NCBI GenBank assembly: GCA_017394865.1 | Contig: JAFPWT010000008.1 | Span: 124,001-188,000 of the forward strand | DNA length: 64,000 nucleotides | Direction of reading: 5' to 3' | DNA from: Bacteroidales bacterium | Lineage (GTDB): Bacteria > Bacteroidota > Bacteroidia > Bacteroidales > F082 | Shown here: piece after piece, positions 40,456 through 48,119 of the stretch | How the letters are laid out: each line of letters starts with the position of its first letter | How positions within the stretch are numbered: the first letter of the stretch is position 1 | Position numbers and translations under genes: made by a program | The notes under the pieces: model-generated | Told to the model about the DNA's origin: nothing | What the model saw: only the letters and a program-made list of their open reading frames with translations | Databases searched by the model: none

Positions 40456-40571
40456 CTTATCGAGGTGTTTGGCATACCTAAAGAAACCGAATGTTGAAAA
40501 GCTCACGCTCAACGTGCAACTTTCAGCATTATTCTGGTTTCTTTATCTCAAATCGCCAAACTTTCGATAAG
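40456..40571 (+). ncRNA. Candidate structured RNA (6S-like or Bacteroidales-type)
   Basis: A 116-base interrupted hairpin: CTTATCGA/TCGATAAG (456-463 with 564-571), GTTTGGC/GCCAAAC (467-473 with 555-561), TAAAGAAACC/GGTTTCTTTA (479-488 with 536-545), AAT/ATT, TGAAA/TTTCA (495-499 with 521-525), and a small top hairpin CACG/CGTG. Asymmetric internal loops separate the stems. This rod-like form, with its own promoter, resembles 6S RNA or the Bacteroidales-1 motif, but it is shorter; the 3' end is not clear. On the other strand a TATCTTTG box (40669-40676) and a T-run (429-435) could bound a 230-base transcript, so the strand is open. The rest of 40316-40746 shows no gene. Confidence 0.45.
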
Positions 40572-40668
40572 TCAGAACAACACTAATCGTCTAAATAAAT
40601 AATGTATCTTGCTTCTAATTGTGCCTTGCGGCGTTTATTCCATAGGCATTTCGTTTAGTTTTAGGCTC

Positions 40669-40676
40669 CAAAGATA
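40669..40676 (-). promoter_or_regulatory. -7 box on minus strand, facing the structured-RNA locus
   Basis: TATCTTTG on the minus strand. No gene starts within 300 bases downstream except the 24-codon fragment; it may transcribe the complementary strand of the hairpin or lead into the island genes. Confidence 0.45.
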
Positions 40677-40746
40677 GAAATTTTATGGGGAAAACAAAAG
40701 AAAAATAAGAATTTCTCAAAAAAGGTTGTCCAACTTGGGGTTAACC

Positions 40747-41910
40747 TCAATGACGTACATGGTCATACATCATGAAACACACTTGGTTGTATTTGTCGTT
40801 ATGTTTGTTTTCCCAAGCGTTTCTGAATTCATCTTTGATCTTGGGGTCATCCAATAACGGCGACTGGATATCTTGCAACAACGAACGGCAAACGGCCAGC
40901 CTTTCGGACAAATCATTAGTGACACCGATAGCATCTGCTTCGTATCTCCCGTTGTTTATATCGTCAATAACAGGCTGGTACATGCTGTCGATGACATACT
41001 CCGCCCTACCAAGCAGCTCCATGAACTCATCGGAATAACCATTGGGGTTCCGCTCCACGATGATGGTGTCAATCACGTGCTGCAGCTCAGTTCTGACTAT
41101 TTCCTTGGGTTTCATGAAAACGGAAGGAATCACCGCCAAAACCAAACCAAGAATGATAGGCAATATCCATAGCCAACGCGAACGCCGGTCAAAGGCTTTT
41201 CGCACCGCTTCGGCATTGGCATAACGACGATTGCGGTCGTGACGGGAACACTTGGCGGCAATGTGCCTGTAACGATGTGGGAAAAGCTCACGCAACAACA
41301 AGCCGAAGGCATAAATATCAGTACACCCATCAATCTTAACACCGCTCTCCTTTTGCTCAGGAGCCATGTATTTCAAGGTGCCGGCAGGTTGTTTCAAGAT
41401 GGCATAGTCATCGGCATCGGAAAGGCCGAAATCGATGATTTTCACATTACCACCGTTTCTGGTAATCAGGATGTTGCTCGGCTTCAAGTCACGATGGACG
41501 ATCTGCTTGCCATGAATATAGACCAAGGCATCCAACAGCTGATCCACCACCCTCTTTCGAGCAGCCACCGAAGGTTTGCCCGCTAGAAACTCATCCAAGG
41601 TTACACCATCCACATATTCCATCACAATGCAAGGCCCAACCTTGAGATCCTTTTCCTTGGCCAGCACCTTCACAATGTTAGGATGGTCAAGTTTGGCACC
41701 CAACTCAAACTCTTTTTTCAGCAATTCGATAAAAGCCTGCTGATTACGGTACTCGGGGTTTAGACCTTTAAGAATGAACCACTTGCCCTGTCGCCGCACC
41801 TTCACCACCTGGTTGAAGCCTCGCGATGAAGAAGACTCATACACCGTCATGCCATCCGTTTCGGTGATGAAATCGCCGTTGATGATTCCCGATGTACTAT
41901 TTTCGTCCAT
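40747..41910 (-). CDS. Membrane-bound Ser/Thr protein kinase (Hanks type)
   Basis: 387 residues from the ATG at 41910; an in-frame TTG further up overlaps the promoter box. Kinase domain about 20-240 with ATP-binding K48, catalytic HRD at 139-141 (VHRDLKPSN), DFG at 160-162 and APE at 183-185; the glycine loop is replaced by a Ser-rich segment (SSSSRGFN). One membrane span (246-266) and an outer ~120-residue helical domain that I do not recognise, without PASTA repeats. All catalytic residues are present. Divergent from the gene at 42024. Confidence 0.88.
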   Translation of the reverse strand: MDENSTSGIINGDFITETDGMTVYESSSSRGFNQVVKVRRQGKWFILKGLNPEYRNQQAFIELLKKEFELGAKLDHPNIVKVLAKEKDLKVGPCIVMEYVDGVTLDEFLAGKPSVAARKRVVDQLLDALVYIHGKQIVHRDLKPSNILITRNGGNVKIIDFGLSDADDYAILKQPAGTLKYMAPEQKESGVKIDGCTDIYAFGLLLRELFPHRYRHIAAKCSRHDRNRRYANAEAVRKAFDRRSRWLWILPIILGLVLAVIPSVFMKPKEIVRTELQHVIDTIIVERNPNGYSDEFMELLGRAEYVIDSMYQPVIDDINNGRYEADAIGVTNDLSERLAVCRSLLQDIQSPLLDDPKIKDEFRNAWENKHNDKYNQVCFMMYDHVRH

Positions 41911-41925
41911 GGCAGTAATTTTCTG

Positions 41926-42004
41926 CAAAAATACTGAAAGTAAAGTGCTTTTGCCAAATGAACCAAAAAGAATTTCATTATTTCAAAAAGAAGTGGCATT
42001 TTTG
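41926..42004. promoter_or_regulatory. Divergent promoter region kinase / HTH-like gene
   Basis: TATTTTTG on the minus strand (41926-41933) for the kinase and a less perfect CATTTTTG on the plus strand (41997-42004) for the gene at 42024. Confidence 0.5.
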
Positions 42005-42023
42005 CAGGGGAAAACGTATTGCC

Positions 42024-42608
42024 ATGCAGAAAACCAGTCCAGAGATTTCCGAACTCAAGCAGCAAATCGAAGAAAGCGTAGGGCGGAAGATGAAGACCTC
42101 TTCCGATTTTTTCTTCCTCAGCGGTGCCATTTGGGAGCGTATCCACGAAAACCTCAGCACCTCCACGCTAAAACGCCTCTGGGGTTATGTCGACGGTCCC
42201 GACAAAACCCGTGACAGCACACTCGATATCCTCTCGCATTTCCTTGGTTTCAGCAACTGGGACAGTTTCATCAACCACATCAGCCAAAATAATGGCTCCG
42301 ACCAAGTGCAAACGGAATACATCAAAACCGACGGCCTTTCGGTTGGCGACCTCGTCAGCGTGTCATGGAAGCCCAACCGCCGCTGTACCTTCCGCTATCT
42401 CGGCGACTATAAGTTCATTGTGGAACAGGCCGAGAACTCCAAGCTAAAAGTGGGCAACACTTTCCAATGCGGCCTCTTCATCCTTGGCGAGCCACTCTAC
42501 CTTAACGACCTCGTTCAAGGCGACAATCCTCCCGTTGCCTTTGTGGTGGGCAACAAGGATGGGCTTTGTGAATTGGGAAAGGGCATCAACCCTTTATCTG
42601 AAGATTAA
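42024..42608 (+). CDS. HTH-like protein divergent from the kinase
   Basis: 194 residues from the ATG at 42024. The N-terminal region with LSTSTLKRLWGYVDG and DILSHFLGFSNWDSFINHI resembles a Cro-like helical domain common in Bacteroidales hypothetical proteins; the rest (about 95-190) is beta-rich. No transmembrane segment. The gene's 3' end overlaps the convergent radical SAM gene by 23 bases. A link to the neighbouring kinase, as substrate or regulator, is only suggested by position. Confidence 0.6.
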   Translation: MQKTSPEISELKQQIEESVGRKMKTSSDFFFLSGAIWERIHENLSTSTLKRLWGYVDGPDKTRDSTLDILSHFLGFSNWDSFINHISQNNGSDQVQTEYIKTDGLSVGDLVSVSWKPNRRCTFRYLGDYKFIVEQAENSKLKVGNTFQCGLFILGEPLYLNDLVQGDNPPVAFVVGNKDGLCELGKGINPLSED

Positions 42609-43341
42609 AACCTTCATCGATCAAAGGTTTGAGAAACGCTCTCATCTCCTCCACGGTGAACTTCTGTAAGCCTTCCTCGGGGGTGGGTCGGTCGATGGTG
42701 TAGGCCATCACCTCACGGGGTTTCAGCAAGCGGACAATGTCCATCCAGCCGCTCAAAACCTCGGGTGAAGAGGAATCAAAGTCCTTACTCTTCAAAAACA
42801 TGGTCTGCAAAATGAAGTCGCCATTGAACTGCTTCAAGGCCTCCACTACCCTATTCACGTCGTAACCTGGCGCTGGATGGTTGATCTTCTCCACCAGTTC
42901 ATTGGTCGGAGCGTCAATCTTCATGATGGGATTGTCGACCTTCCGCAAAGCCCTGAAGATCTCAGGACGATGCGCTTGGGTGGCATTGGACAGCACCGAC
43001 ACCTTGGCAAAAGGATAATACTTGTTGCGCAAGGCCAAAGTGTCATCGATAATCTGCGGGAAATCAGGATTGATGGTCGATTCGCCGTCACCGCTGAAGG
43101 TGATCGAATCCACCGGGATCCTATCGGCAACCAACTGTTTGAGTTTGGCTTCGAGTGCCTCACAAACTTCGGCAGCCTTGGGCAAACGCGTGTCGCCTCG
43201 ACCGTCCTTATTCCAACCGCACTCGCAATAGATACAGTCGAAGGTACAAATCTTGCCATTTACAGGCAACAGATTTATCCCCAAAGAACTACCCAACCGA
43301 CGACTGAAGATCGGTCCGAAAACGGTTTCTTCCCTGACCAT
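42586..43341 (-). CDS. Radical SAM protein
   Basis: 251 residues from the ATG at 43341 (MVREETVFG). The cluster-binding CTFDCIYC is a CxxxCxxC motif; FSGDGEST, then VLSNAT and MKIDAPTNE, are typical of the subgroup sometimes called Bacteroidota radical SAM wobble-like enzymes. The substrate is unknown. Starts 5 bases after the DPP IV stop, so co-transcribed. Confidence 0.8.
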   Translation of the reverse strand: MVREETVFGPIFSRRLGSSLGINLLPVNGKICTFDCIYCECGWNKDGRGDTRLPKAAEVCEALEAKLKQLVADRIPVDSITFSGDGESTINPDFPQIIDDTLALRNKYYPFAKVSVLSNATQAHRPEIFRALRKVDNPIMKIDAPTNELVEKINHPAPGYDVNRVVEALKQFNGDFILQTMFLKSKDFDSSSPEVLSGWMDIVRLLKPREVMAYTIDRPTPEEGLQKFTVEEMRAFLKPLIDEGFNLQIKG

Positions 43342-43346
43342 GATGT

Positions 43347-45566
43347 TTATTCTCCCAGCAGGTGCTTGAAAAGGAAATTGTCGATCTTGGTGAAGAGATG
43401 CATGCGGCATTCGCCGTCACCGTACTCGTAACCGCCGTAGATGCCGTGGTTCTTGTTGGGATAGATCATCAGGTCGAACTGTTTGCCGTTGCTGATCATG
43501 GCCTTGATCAACTCCATAGCATTCTGGTAGTGGACGTTATCGTCGCCGCTACCGTGGCACAGCAGGTAGTTGCCCTTGATCAGTTGGGTGTTGTGCACCG
43601 GTGAGTTCAGGTCATAGCCATCAGGGTTCTCCTGCGGGGTGCGCATGAAACGCTCGGTGTAGACGTTGTCGTAATAGCGCCAGTTGGTCACAGGGGCCAC
43701 CGACACGGCAGTGCTGATGACGTCGGCGCCCTTGGTGATGCCGTTGGCGGCCATGAAGCCGCCGTAGCTCCAGCCGTAGATACCAATACGGTTGGCATCC
43801 ACGTAAGGCAGCTTGCCCATGTACTTGGCCAAGGTAATCATATCCTCGGTCTCGTACTTGCCCAACTGCAGGTAAGTCATCTTCTTGAAGACTTCGCCCT
43901 GGGCACCGCTACCTCTGTTATTGATGGAAACGCTGATAATGCCATGTTGGGCAAGCAACTGCAGCCACCAGAAGTCGCTGTCGGCCCAAGCGTTGTTCAC
44001 GGTTTGGTGACCGGGACCGCCATACACGTAGATCAGCACGGGATATTTCTTGTTCGGATCGAAGTCGGGAGGCAGGATCTCCCAGGCATCCACGTCCACT
44101 TGTGTACCATCGGGCAAAGTGAAAGCAGGGTCACTGATCTTCATGAGTTTCTTCTCACCGAGGTTGAAAGTCTTAAGCTTCTCGGCGAATTCGTGGTTGT
44201 CCTCGAGCACACGCACCAGCTTGCCCCTATTGGTATAGAGTTCATACTGACGCGGCTGGGTAATGGACGAGTTGATATTAATCAGGTAACTGAAGTCATT
44301 GCTGAAACGTGCCTGATTGGTGCCGGGACGGCCGATCACCTCACGCATCTTGCCTTTCAGGTTGACGGCATAGATCTGACGATCCACGGGCGTGTTTTTG
44401 GCAGCTTGGAAGAACACCTCCTTGCCATCGAAGCCATACACTTGGGTCACGTCCCACTCACCGCTGGTGAGCTGTTTTACCAAGGTACCATCGAGGAGAT
44501 ACAAATAAATGTGGTTATAGCCGCTCTTCTCCGAGGTCATCAGGAAGCTGTTGCCGTCATCGAGGAAGGTCCAATCGTCGGTGATGTCGATGTAATAGTC
44601 GTTGGTCTCATCGTAGAACACGCGGCTGGCACCGGTGGTGGCGTTAGCAGCCAAGATCTCCAGATGGTTCTGGTGGCGGTTGAGGCGTTGAATGGCCAGT
44701 ACATTCGGGTCTTTGGTCCACTTCATACGAGGCAGGTAGATGTCGGTCTCGGTGCCCGTATCCATCTTCACCGTCTTACCGGTAGTAAGGTCGTATACGT
44801 AGATCTCCACGACACTGTTATCCTCACCTGCCTTGGGGTATTTGAAGCTGTACCATTCGGGATAGAGTCCTTCGAACTCCTCCATCTGGAACTCCCTCAC
44901 GTTCGACTCGTCAAACTTCATATAGGCGATCTTCTTGCCGTCGGGCGACCAGCAGTAGCCTTGCGAGAAGCTGAATTCCTCCTCGTAGACCCAGTCGGGG
45001 GCACCATTGATAATATGGTTGTAAAGGCCGTCGTAGGTAAACTGTTTCTCCTCCCCTGTCTTCAGGTCCTTGATGAACAGGTTGTTGTCACGCATGAAGC
45101 ACACCTTGGTGGCGTCAGGCGAGAAGGTGGCCAGACGTTGCTTTCCGTTTTCCGACAGCGGTTGCAGCGACTTGGTCTTGATATCGTAGACGTAGTAGTT
45201 GGCCGTGTAGGAATGGCGGTAAATGGCCTCCATATCGGTCAGGACAAGGAGTTTCGACTCGTCGTCGCTCAGCTCGTAATCCTGCATCCTGACGGGCTTC
45301 TCTTCCCCTGGCATCACCAGATCTTTCATCTCGAAGAGCGTTTTCACCAGCTTGCCGGTCTTGTAGTTATAAATGTTAAGGGCGCCTTTCTCGAAGCTGC
45401 CGTAGGTGACGCCATCTTTCATGGAGTTCATGCCACGGACACTTTTTTGCGAGAAGGTCGGATACATGTAGAGGTCTTCAAGGGTGAAGTTTTGTTTTTC
45501 CTGTGCGGTGACAAGGAGGGTTCCCATCAAAAGGAACAGGGTAAGGAACAGTGATCTGGTTTTCAT
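43347..45566 (-). CDS. Dipeptidyl peptidase IV
   Basis: 739 residues, S9B family; signal peptide MKTRSLFLTLFLLMGTLLVT. Beta-propeller (about 60-480), then the alpha/beta-hydrolase domain with nucleophile S600 (GIYGWSYGGFMA), the Asp in GSGDDNVHYQ and the His in NKNHGIYGG. Cleaves X-Pro dipeptides from peptides in the periplasm. Full length; catalytic residues intact. Confidence 0.95.
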   Translation of the reverse strand: MKTRSLFLTLFLLMGTLLVTAQEKQNFTLEDLYMYPTFSQKSVRGMNSMKDGVTYGSFEKGALNIYNYKTGKLVKTLFEMKDLVMPGEEKPVRMQDYELSDDESKLLVLTDMEAIYRHSYTANYYVYDIKTKSLQPLSENGKQRLATFSPDATKVCFMRDNNLFIKDLKTGEEKQFTYDGLYNHIINGAPDWVYEEEFSFSQGYCWSPDGKKIAYMKFDESNVREFQMEEFEGLYPEWYSFKYPKAGEDNSVVEIYVYDLTTGKTVKMDTGTETDIYLPRMKWTKDPNVLAIQRLNRHQNHLEILAANATTGASRVFYDETNDYYIDITDDWTFLDDGNSFLMTSEKSGYNHIYLYLLDGTLVKQLTSGEWDVTQVYGFDGKEVFFQAAKNTPVDRQIYAVNLKGKMREVIGRPGTNQARFSNDFSYLININSSITQPRQYELYTNRGKLVRVLEDNHEFAEKLKTFNLGEKKLMKISDPAFTLPDGTQVDVDAWEILPPDFDPNKKYPVLIYVYGGPGHQTVNNAWADSDFWWLQLLAQHGIISVSINNRGSGAQGEVFKKMTYLQLGKYETEDMITLAKYMGKLPYVDANRIGIYGWSYGGFMAANGITKGADVISTAVSVAPVTNWRYYDNVYTERFMRTPQENPDGYDLNSPVHNTQLIKGNYLLCHGSGDDNVHYQNAMELIKAMISNGKQFDLMIYPNKNHGIYGGYEYGDGECRMHLFTKIDNFLFKHLLGE

Positions 45567-45589
45567 TTTCGATAAGTATTAAAGATGGG

Positions 45590-45597
45590 CAAAGGTA
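45590..45597 (-). promoter_or_regulatory. -7 box for DPP IV-radical SAM
   Basis: TACCTTTG on the minus strand, 23 bases before the DPP IV start. Confidence 0.6.
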
Positions 45598-45626
45598 AGG
45601 AATTGTAGGATATAAAAAATTTGGAA

Positions 45627-47552
45627 TTATTCCTTCACAAAGTGGAGGGTTTGGTTGCCGCAACGAACCATATAGAAGCCGGGAGCCAGGTCGCTGATAT
45701 TGATATCCTGTTCGGCGGAGGCGTTGACGGTTTTGACCATCTTGCCAAGGCTGTTGTAAAACACCACTTCGTTATTGTCTTCGATGCCTTCAATGCGGAG
45801 AGTTTCCTTGGCGGGGTTGGGATAGACGTTGAGGGTGGTCATGCCGGATTCATTGACGCTTGTTGCCTTGAATAAGGCCTCCAGGGTCATGCCGTTATTG
45901 ACGACGACGGTACGCGGGTTTTGGGTGTTGCCATCGTTCCAACGATCAAACACATAGCCATCGTAAGGAATGGCTCGGACGGTGACTTCGCTGCCAGCAA
46001 GGTAGGTTCCGGTACCGGTAACGGTACCTTGAGTGGGATTACAGCTCACAGTGAGGGTAAAATGTGGGATTGGAGTAGCGGAAGCAACGATATTAATGTC
46101 GTCGATAAACCAATAATGGCCGTCGAGTCCAGCGTATTTGAAAGCGATATAAACTGTCTGGCCTTCATAGGCAGAAAGGTCGATCTCAACTTGTTTCCAT
46201 TCATCAGTTGCTTGTTCAACGCCATTCCAAACCTCGGTGAAGCTTGCAGGATTGGTATCGGTAGTGGATACCCAAACACCTTCATAACGGCATTTCCAAT
46301 ACGCTTCTTCGTAAGAACTGAAAGTCATTTTGATCTCACCACGAGCCTGCAGTGAAATCCGTGGGCTGATGAGCCAGCCTTCTTGATCATTGTCTTCATT
46401 GAGGAAGTGGGCTGCAAAGTAATTGCCAGTCGCTGGTTCCAAATAGGATACACCCCAGCGTTGCCAACAAGAAATGAACGGCATAAAGTTGTGGTTGAAA
46501 CTATTGGCACCTTCATCCAGCACCGTCCAGCAGGTCCAGTCGGTGGTGCCCATCTCGAAGCCCTCGAAATAAGGCAGGGTGCGGACGCTTTCGTTGGAGC
46601 ATGGAAGCTCGGTCACATACAGGTCGTATAGATAGCAGTTATCGAAAGAATAAAGCACTTCACCGTTCTTGCAAACGATGCCATGCTGGTTGTTGTCGCA
46701 TCCCACGTAGAACACACCTTCTTCATTAACGCTGACGGCTCTCATCCAGGCATCCTCTCCCAAAGTGTGGTTATAGAGCAACTCTTCGTTTTTCCAGACA
46801 CACACATCGGAACTTCCCTTATAACCGGCGACATAGATATCGCCGGCATCCACCTTGATGTTCATGCCGAACGCAGATTCAGATTCATCACCCAAGGTAT
46901 AGACATCATACCAATCACGAAAGACTATAGTGTTTTGGCTTGTTGTGACAACCAGGTAATAAAACTTTTGGTTACTAAAGGTGATGGACCTCACTTCGGC
47001 GTCGGGATATTGGTAGTACGCAGCGTCATTGACCCAGACGAAGCCTTTCTTAACGCCATCCACATACTGATACCCACCGGCATAAACAACACCGTCCTTA
47101 TAATCAACGCTGAGAACCTCGCTGTCGTTAGCGAGATCGCCTAAGACATAAAACGGGTTGGCATCGTCGTTTTTCCAAATCACGGCGACTTTCACACCAC
47201 CCACAGTTCTGTAGCCGCCAGCGATAAGATCGCCATTGTCAAAAACGATGTCGTTGATCTGGGTATCTGAAAAAGGATTGTTAAGCAGAATATCGTCGTT
47301 GCGGAAGATATCCCCGTAATCGGTGTTTCTGACATAATACACATCGTTGGTTGAAGGATCAACTGCGATGGAAGATGAATAGGCATCGAGATCCATATAG
47401 GTCTGTTCATAAAGCTTTTGGTCGTTTTTGTAAACAACGGCCACTCTCTTTCCATCGGAATTGGTGTAATAACCCGTGGAATAGATGTCTTGGGCTTTGG
47501 TCATGCCGACTATCGAGATTAAGGCCAAAAAAGAAAATAAAAGTTTTTTCAT
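45627..47552 (-). CDS. T9SS surface protein with beta-propeller-like repeats and adhesin domain
   Basis: 641 residues. Signal peptide (MKKLLFSFLALISIVGMTKA), a repetitive N-terminal part of about 330 residues whose units read like YAGGYQYVDGVKKGFVWVND (propeller-like), a cleaved-adhesin/choice-of-anchor J-like domain (LPYFEGFEMG ... WFIDDINIV), an InlB-B/Listeria-Bacteroides-like repeat (GYVFDRWNDG), and a T9SS type A C-terminal domain (LNVYPNPAKETLRIEG ... FVKE). A secreted or surface-held protein, likely for adhesion or polymer binding; no catalytic motif seen. Confidence 0.82.
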   Translation of the reverse strand: MKKLLFSFLALISIVGMTKAQDIYSTGYYTNSDGKRVAVVYKNDQKLYEQTYMDLDAYSSSIAVDPSTNDVYYVRNTDYGDIFRNDDILLNNPFSDTQINDIVFDNGDLIAGGYRTVGGVKVAVIWKNDDANPFYVLGDLANDSEVLSVDYKDGVVYAGGYQYVDGVKKGFVWVNDAAYYQYPDAEVRSITFSNQKFYYLVVTTSQNTIVFRDWYDVYTLGDESESAFGMNIKVDAGDIYVAGYKGSSDVCVWKNEELLYNHTLGEDAWMRAVSVNEEGVFYVGCDNNQHGIVCKNGEVLYSFDNCYLYDLYVTELPCSNESVRTLPYFEGFEMGTTDWTCWTVLDEGANSFNHNFMPFISCWQRWGVSYLEPATGNYFAAHFLNEDNDQEGWLISPRISLQARGEIKMTFSSYEEAYWKCRYEGVWVSTTDTNPASFTEVWNGVEQATDEWKQVEIDLSAYEGQTVYIAFKYAGLDGHYWFIDDINIVASATPIPHFTLTVSCNPTQGTVTGTGTYLAGSEVTVRAIPYDGYVFDRWNDGNTQNPRTVVVNNGMTLEALFKATSVNESGMTTLNVYPNPAKETLRIEGIEDNNEVVFYNSLGKMVKTVNASAEQDINISDLAPGFYMVRCGNQTLHFVKE

Positions 47553-47587
47553 AGCAAAAACAAATGAAAGGTTCGTTATATTAGCCC

Positions 47588-47595
47588 CAAAATTA
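47588..47595 (-). promoter_or_regulatory. -7 box for T9SS adhesin gene
   Basis: TAATTTTG on the minus strand, 35 bases before the start at 47552. Confidence 0.55.
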
Positions 47596-47630
47596 CAAAA
47601 AAGTGTGATTATTCAACAGTAAAAAAGGAT

Positions 47631-47665
47631 AAAAAAAATAACCCACTGAAAATCAGTGGGTTATT
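47631..47665 (-). terminator. Perfect 13-bp terminator hairpin with T-run (minus strand)
   Basis: AATAACCCACTGA paired with TCAGTGGGTTATT around AAA, followed on the minus strand by six or more T. It is oriented to stop minus-strand transcription ahead of the adhesin promoter, though no minus-strand gene lies directly upstream. Confidence 0.7.
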
Positions 47666-47716
47666 AAATTCTGTGGGACATACATTTGACACAGTTGTTA
47701 ATTCGAAATAAACCAG

Positions 47717-47724
47717 TAAATTTG
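47717..47724 (+). promoter_or_regulatory. -7 box for small sorted protein gene
   Basis: TAAATTTG with a TTG 19 bases upstream, giving both elements of a Bacteroidota promoter. Confidence 0.6.
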
Positions 47725-47755
47725 CAGCTCAATAGCAACATCATCAGTTCTTTAA

Positions 47756-48103
47756 ATGTCAAAAATGAAAACCAACAAGAAATACCTGAAAGCCTTTATG
47801 CTTTCCTTGGGACTGGCGGGGGGGTTGCTGCTATCGGTTTCTGCCACGGCTCAAAGCATGGGTGGTGGGGTATTCGGCTATGGCAACGGTTCTATTGTCG
47901 AACCACAACGCGACGGTGTGTTTGATACCCGCTCGCTAGACGGTGGTTACAGTCTCCACAACCAACAGTTCGGCGCTGACAATGGCGGCTACAACCTCTA
48001 CAACCAGACCTTCGGGCAAGACACTCCCTTGGGAAGCGGTCTATTCATCGTGGCAGTCGCGGGTGCAGCCTACGCTTTCAGAAAACGGAAAAAGAACAAT
48101 TAA
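47756..48103 (+). CDS. Small exported protein with C-terminal PLGSG/membrane/basic tail
   Basis: 115 residues (or 112 from the ATG at 47765). Signal peptide around residues 10-32 (AFMLSLGLAGGLLLSVSATA), a Gly/Asn/Asp-rich middle with two related units (GGYSLHNQQFGADN, GGYNLYNQTFGQDT), then TPLGSGLFIVAVAGAAYAFR and RKKNN. This Pro-motif, hydrophobic span, basic end order is that of exosortase substrates; it resembles the PID-CTERM class of Bacteroidota. No exosortase gene is in the window. Ends 16 bases before the next gene. Confidence 0.7.
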   Translation: MSKMKTNKKYLKAFMLSLGLAGGLLLSVSATAQSMGGGVFGYGNGSIVEPQRDGVFDTRSLDGGYSLHNQQFGADNGGYNLYNQTFGQDTPLGSGLFIVAVAGAAYAFRKRKKNN

Positions 48104-48119
48104 AAAAACACAGATAGAA

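Noticed and set aside
40456..40571. Integron attC site
   Set aside because: It is a long imperfect hairpin, but the conserved R'/R'' ends were not found, no IntI is nearby, and a promoter points into it. A structured RNA fits better.
40430..40676. tmRNA on the minus strand
   Set aside because: No tag peptide frame (Ala-rich end) and no tRNA-Ala-like ends were seen.
43944..45554. Long plus-strand frame (536 codons) opposite the DPP IV gene
   Set aside because: It mirrors DPP IV with no recognisable motif; the DPP IV frame has signal peptide and catalytic triad.
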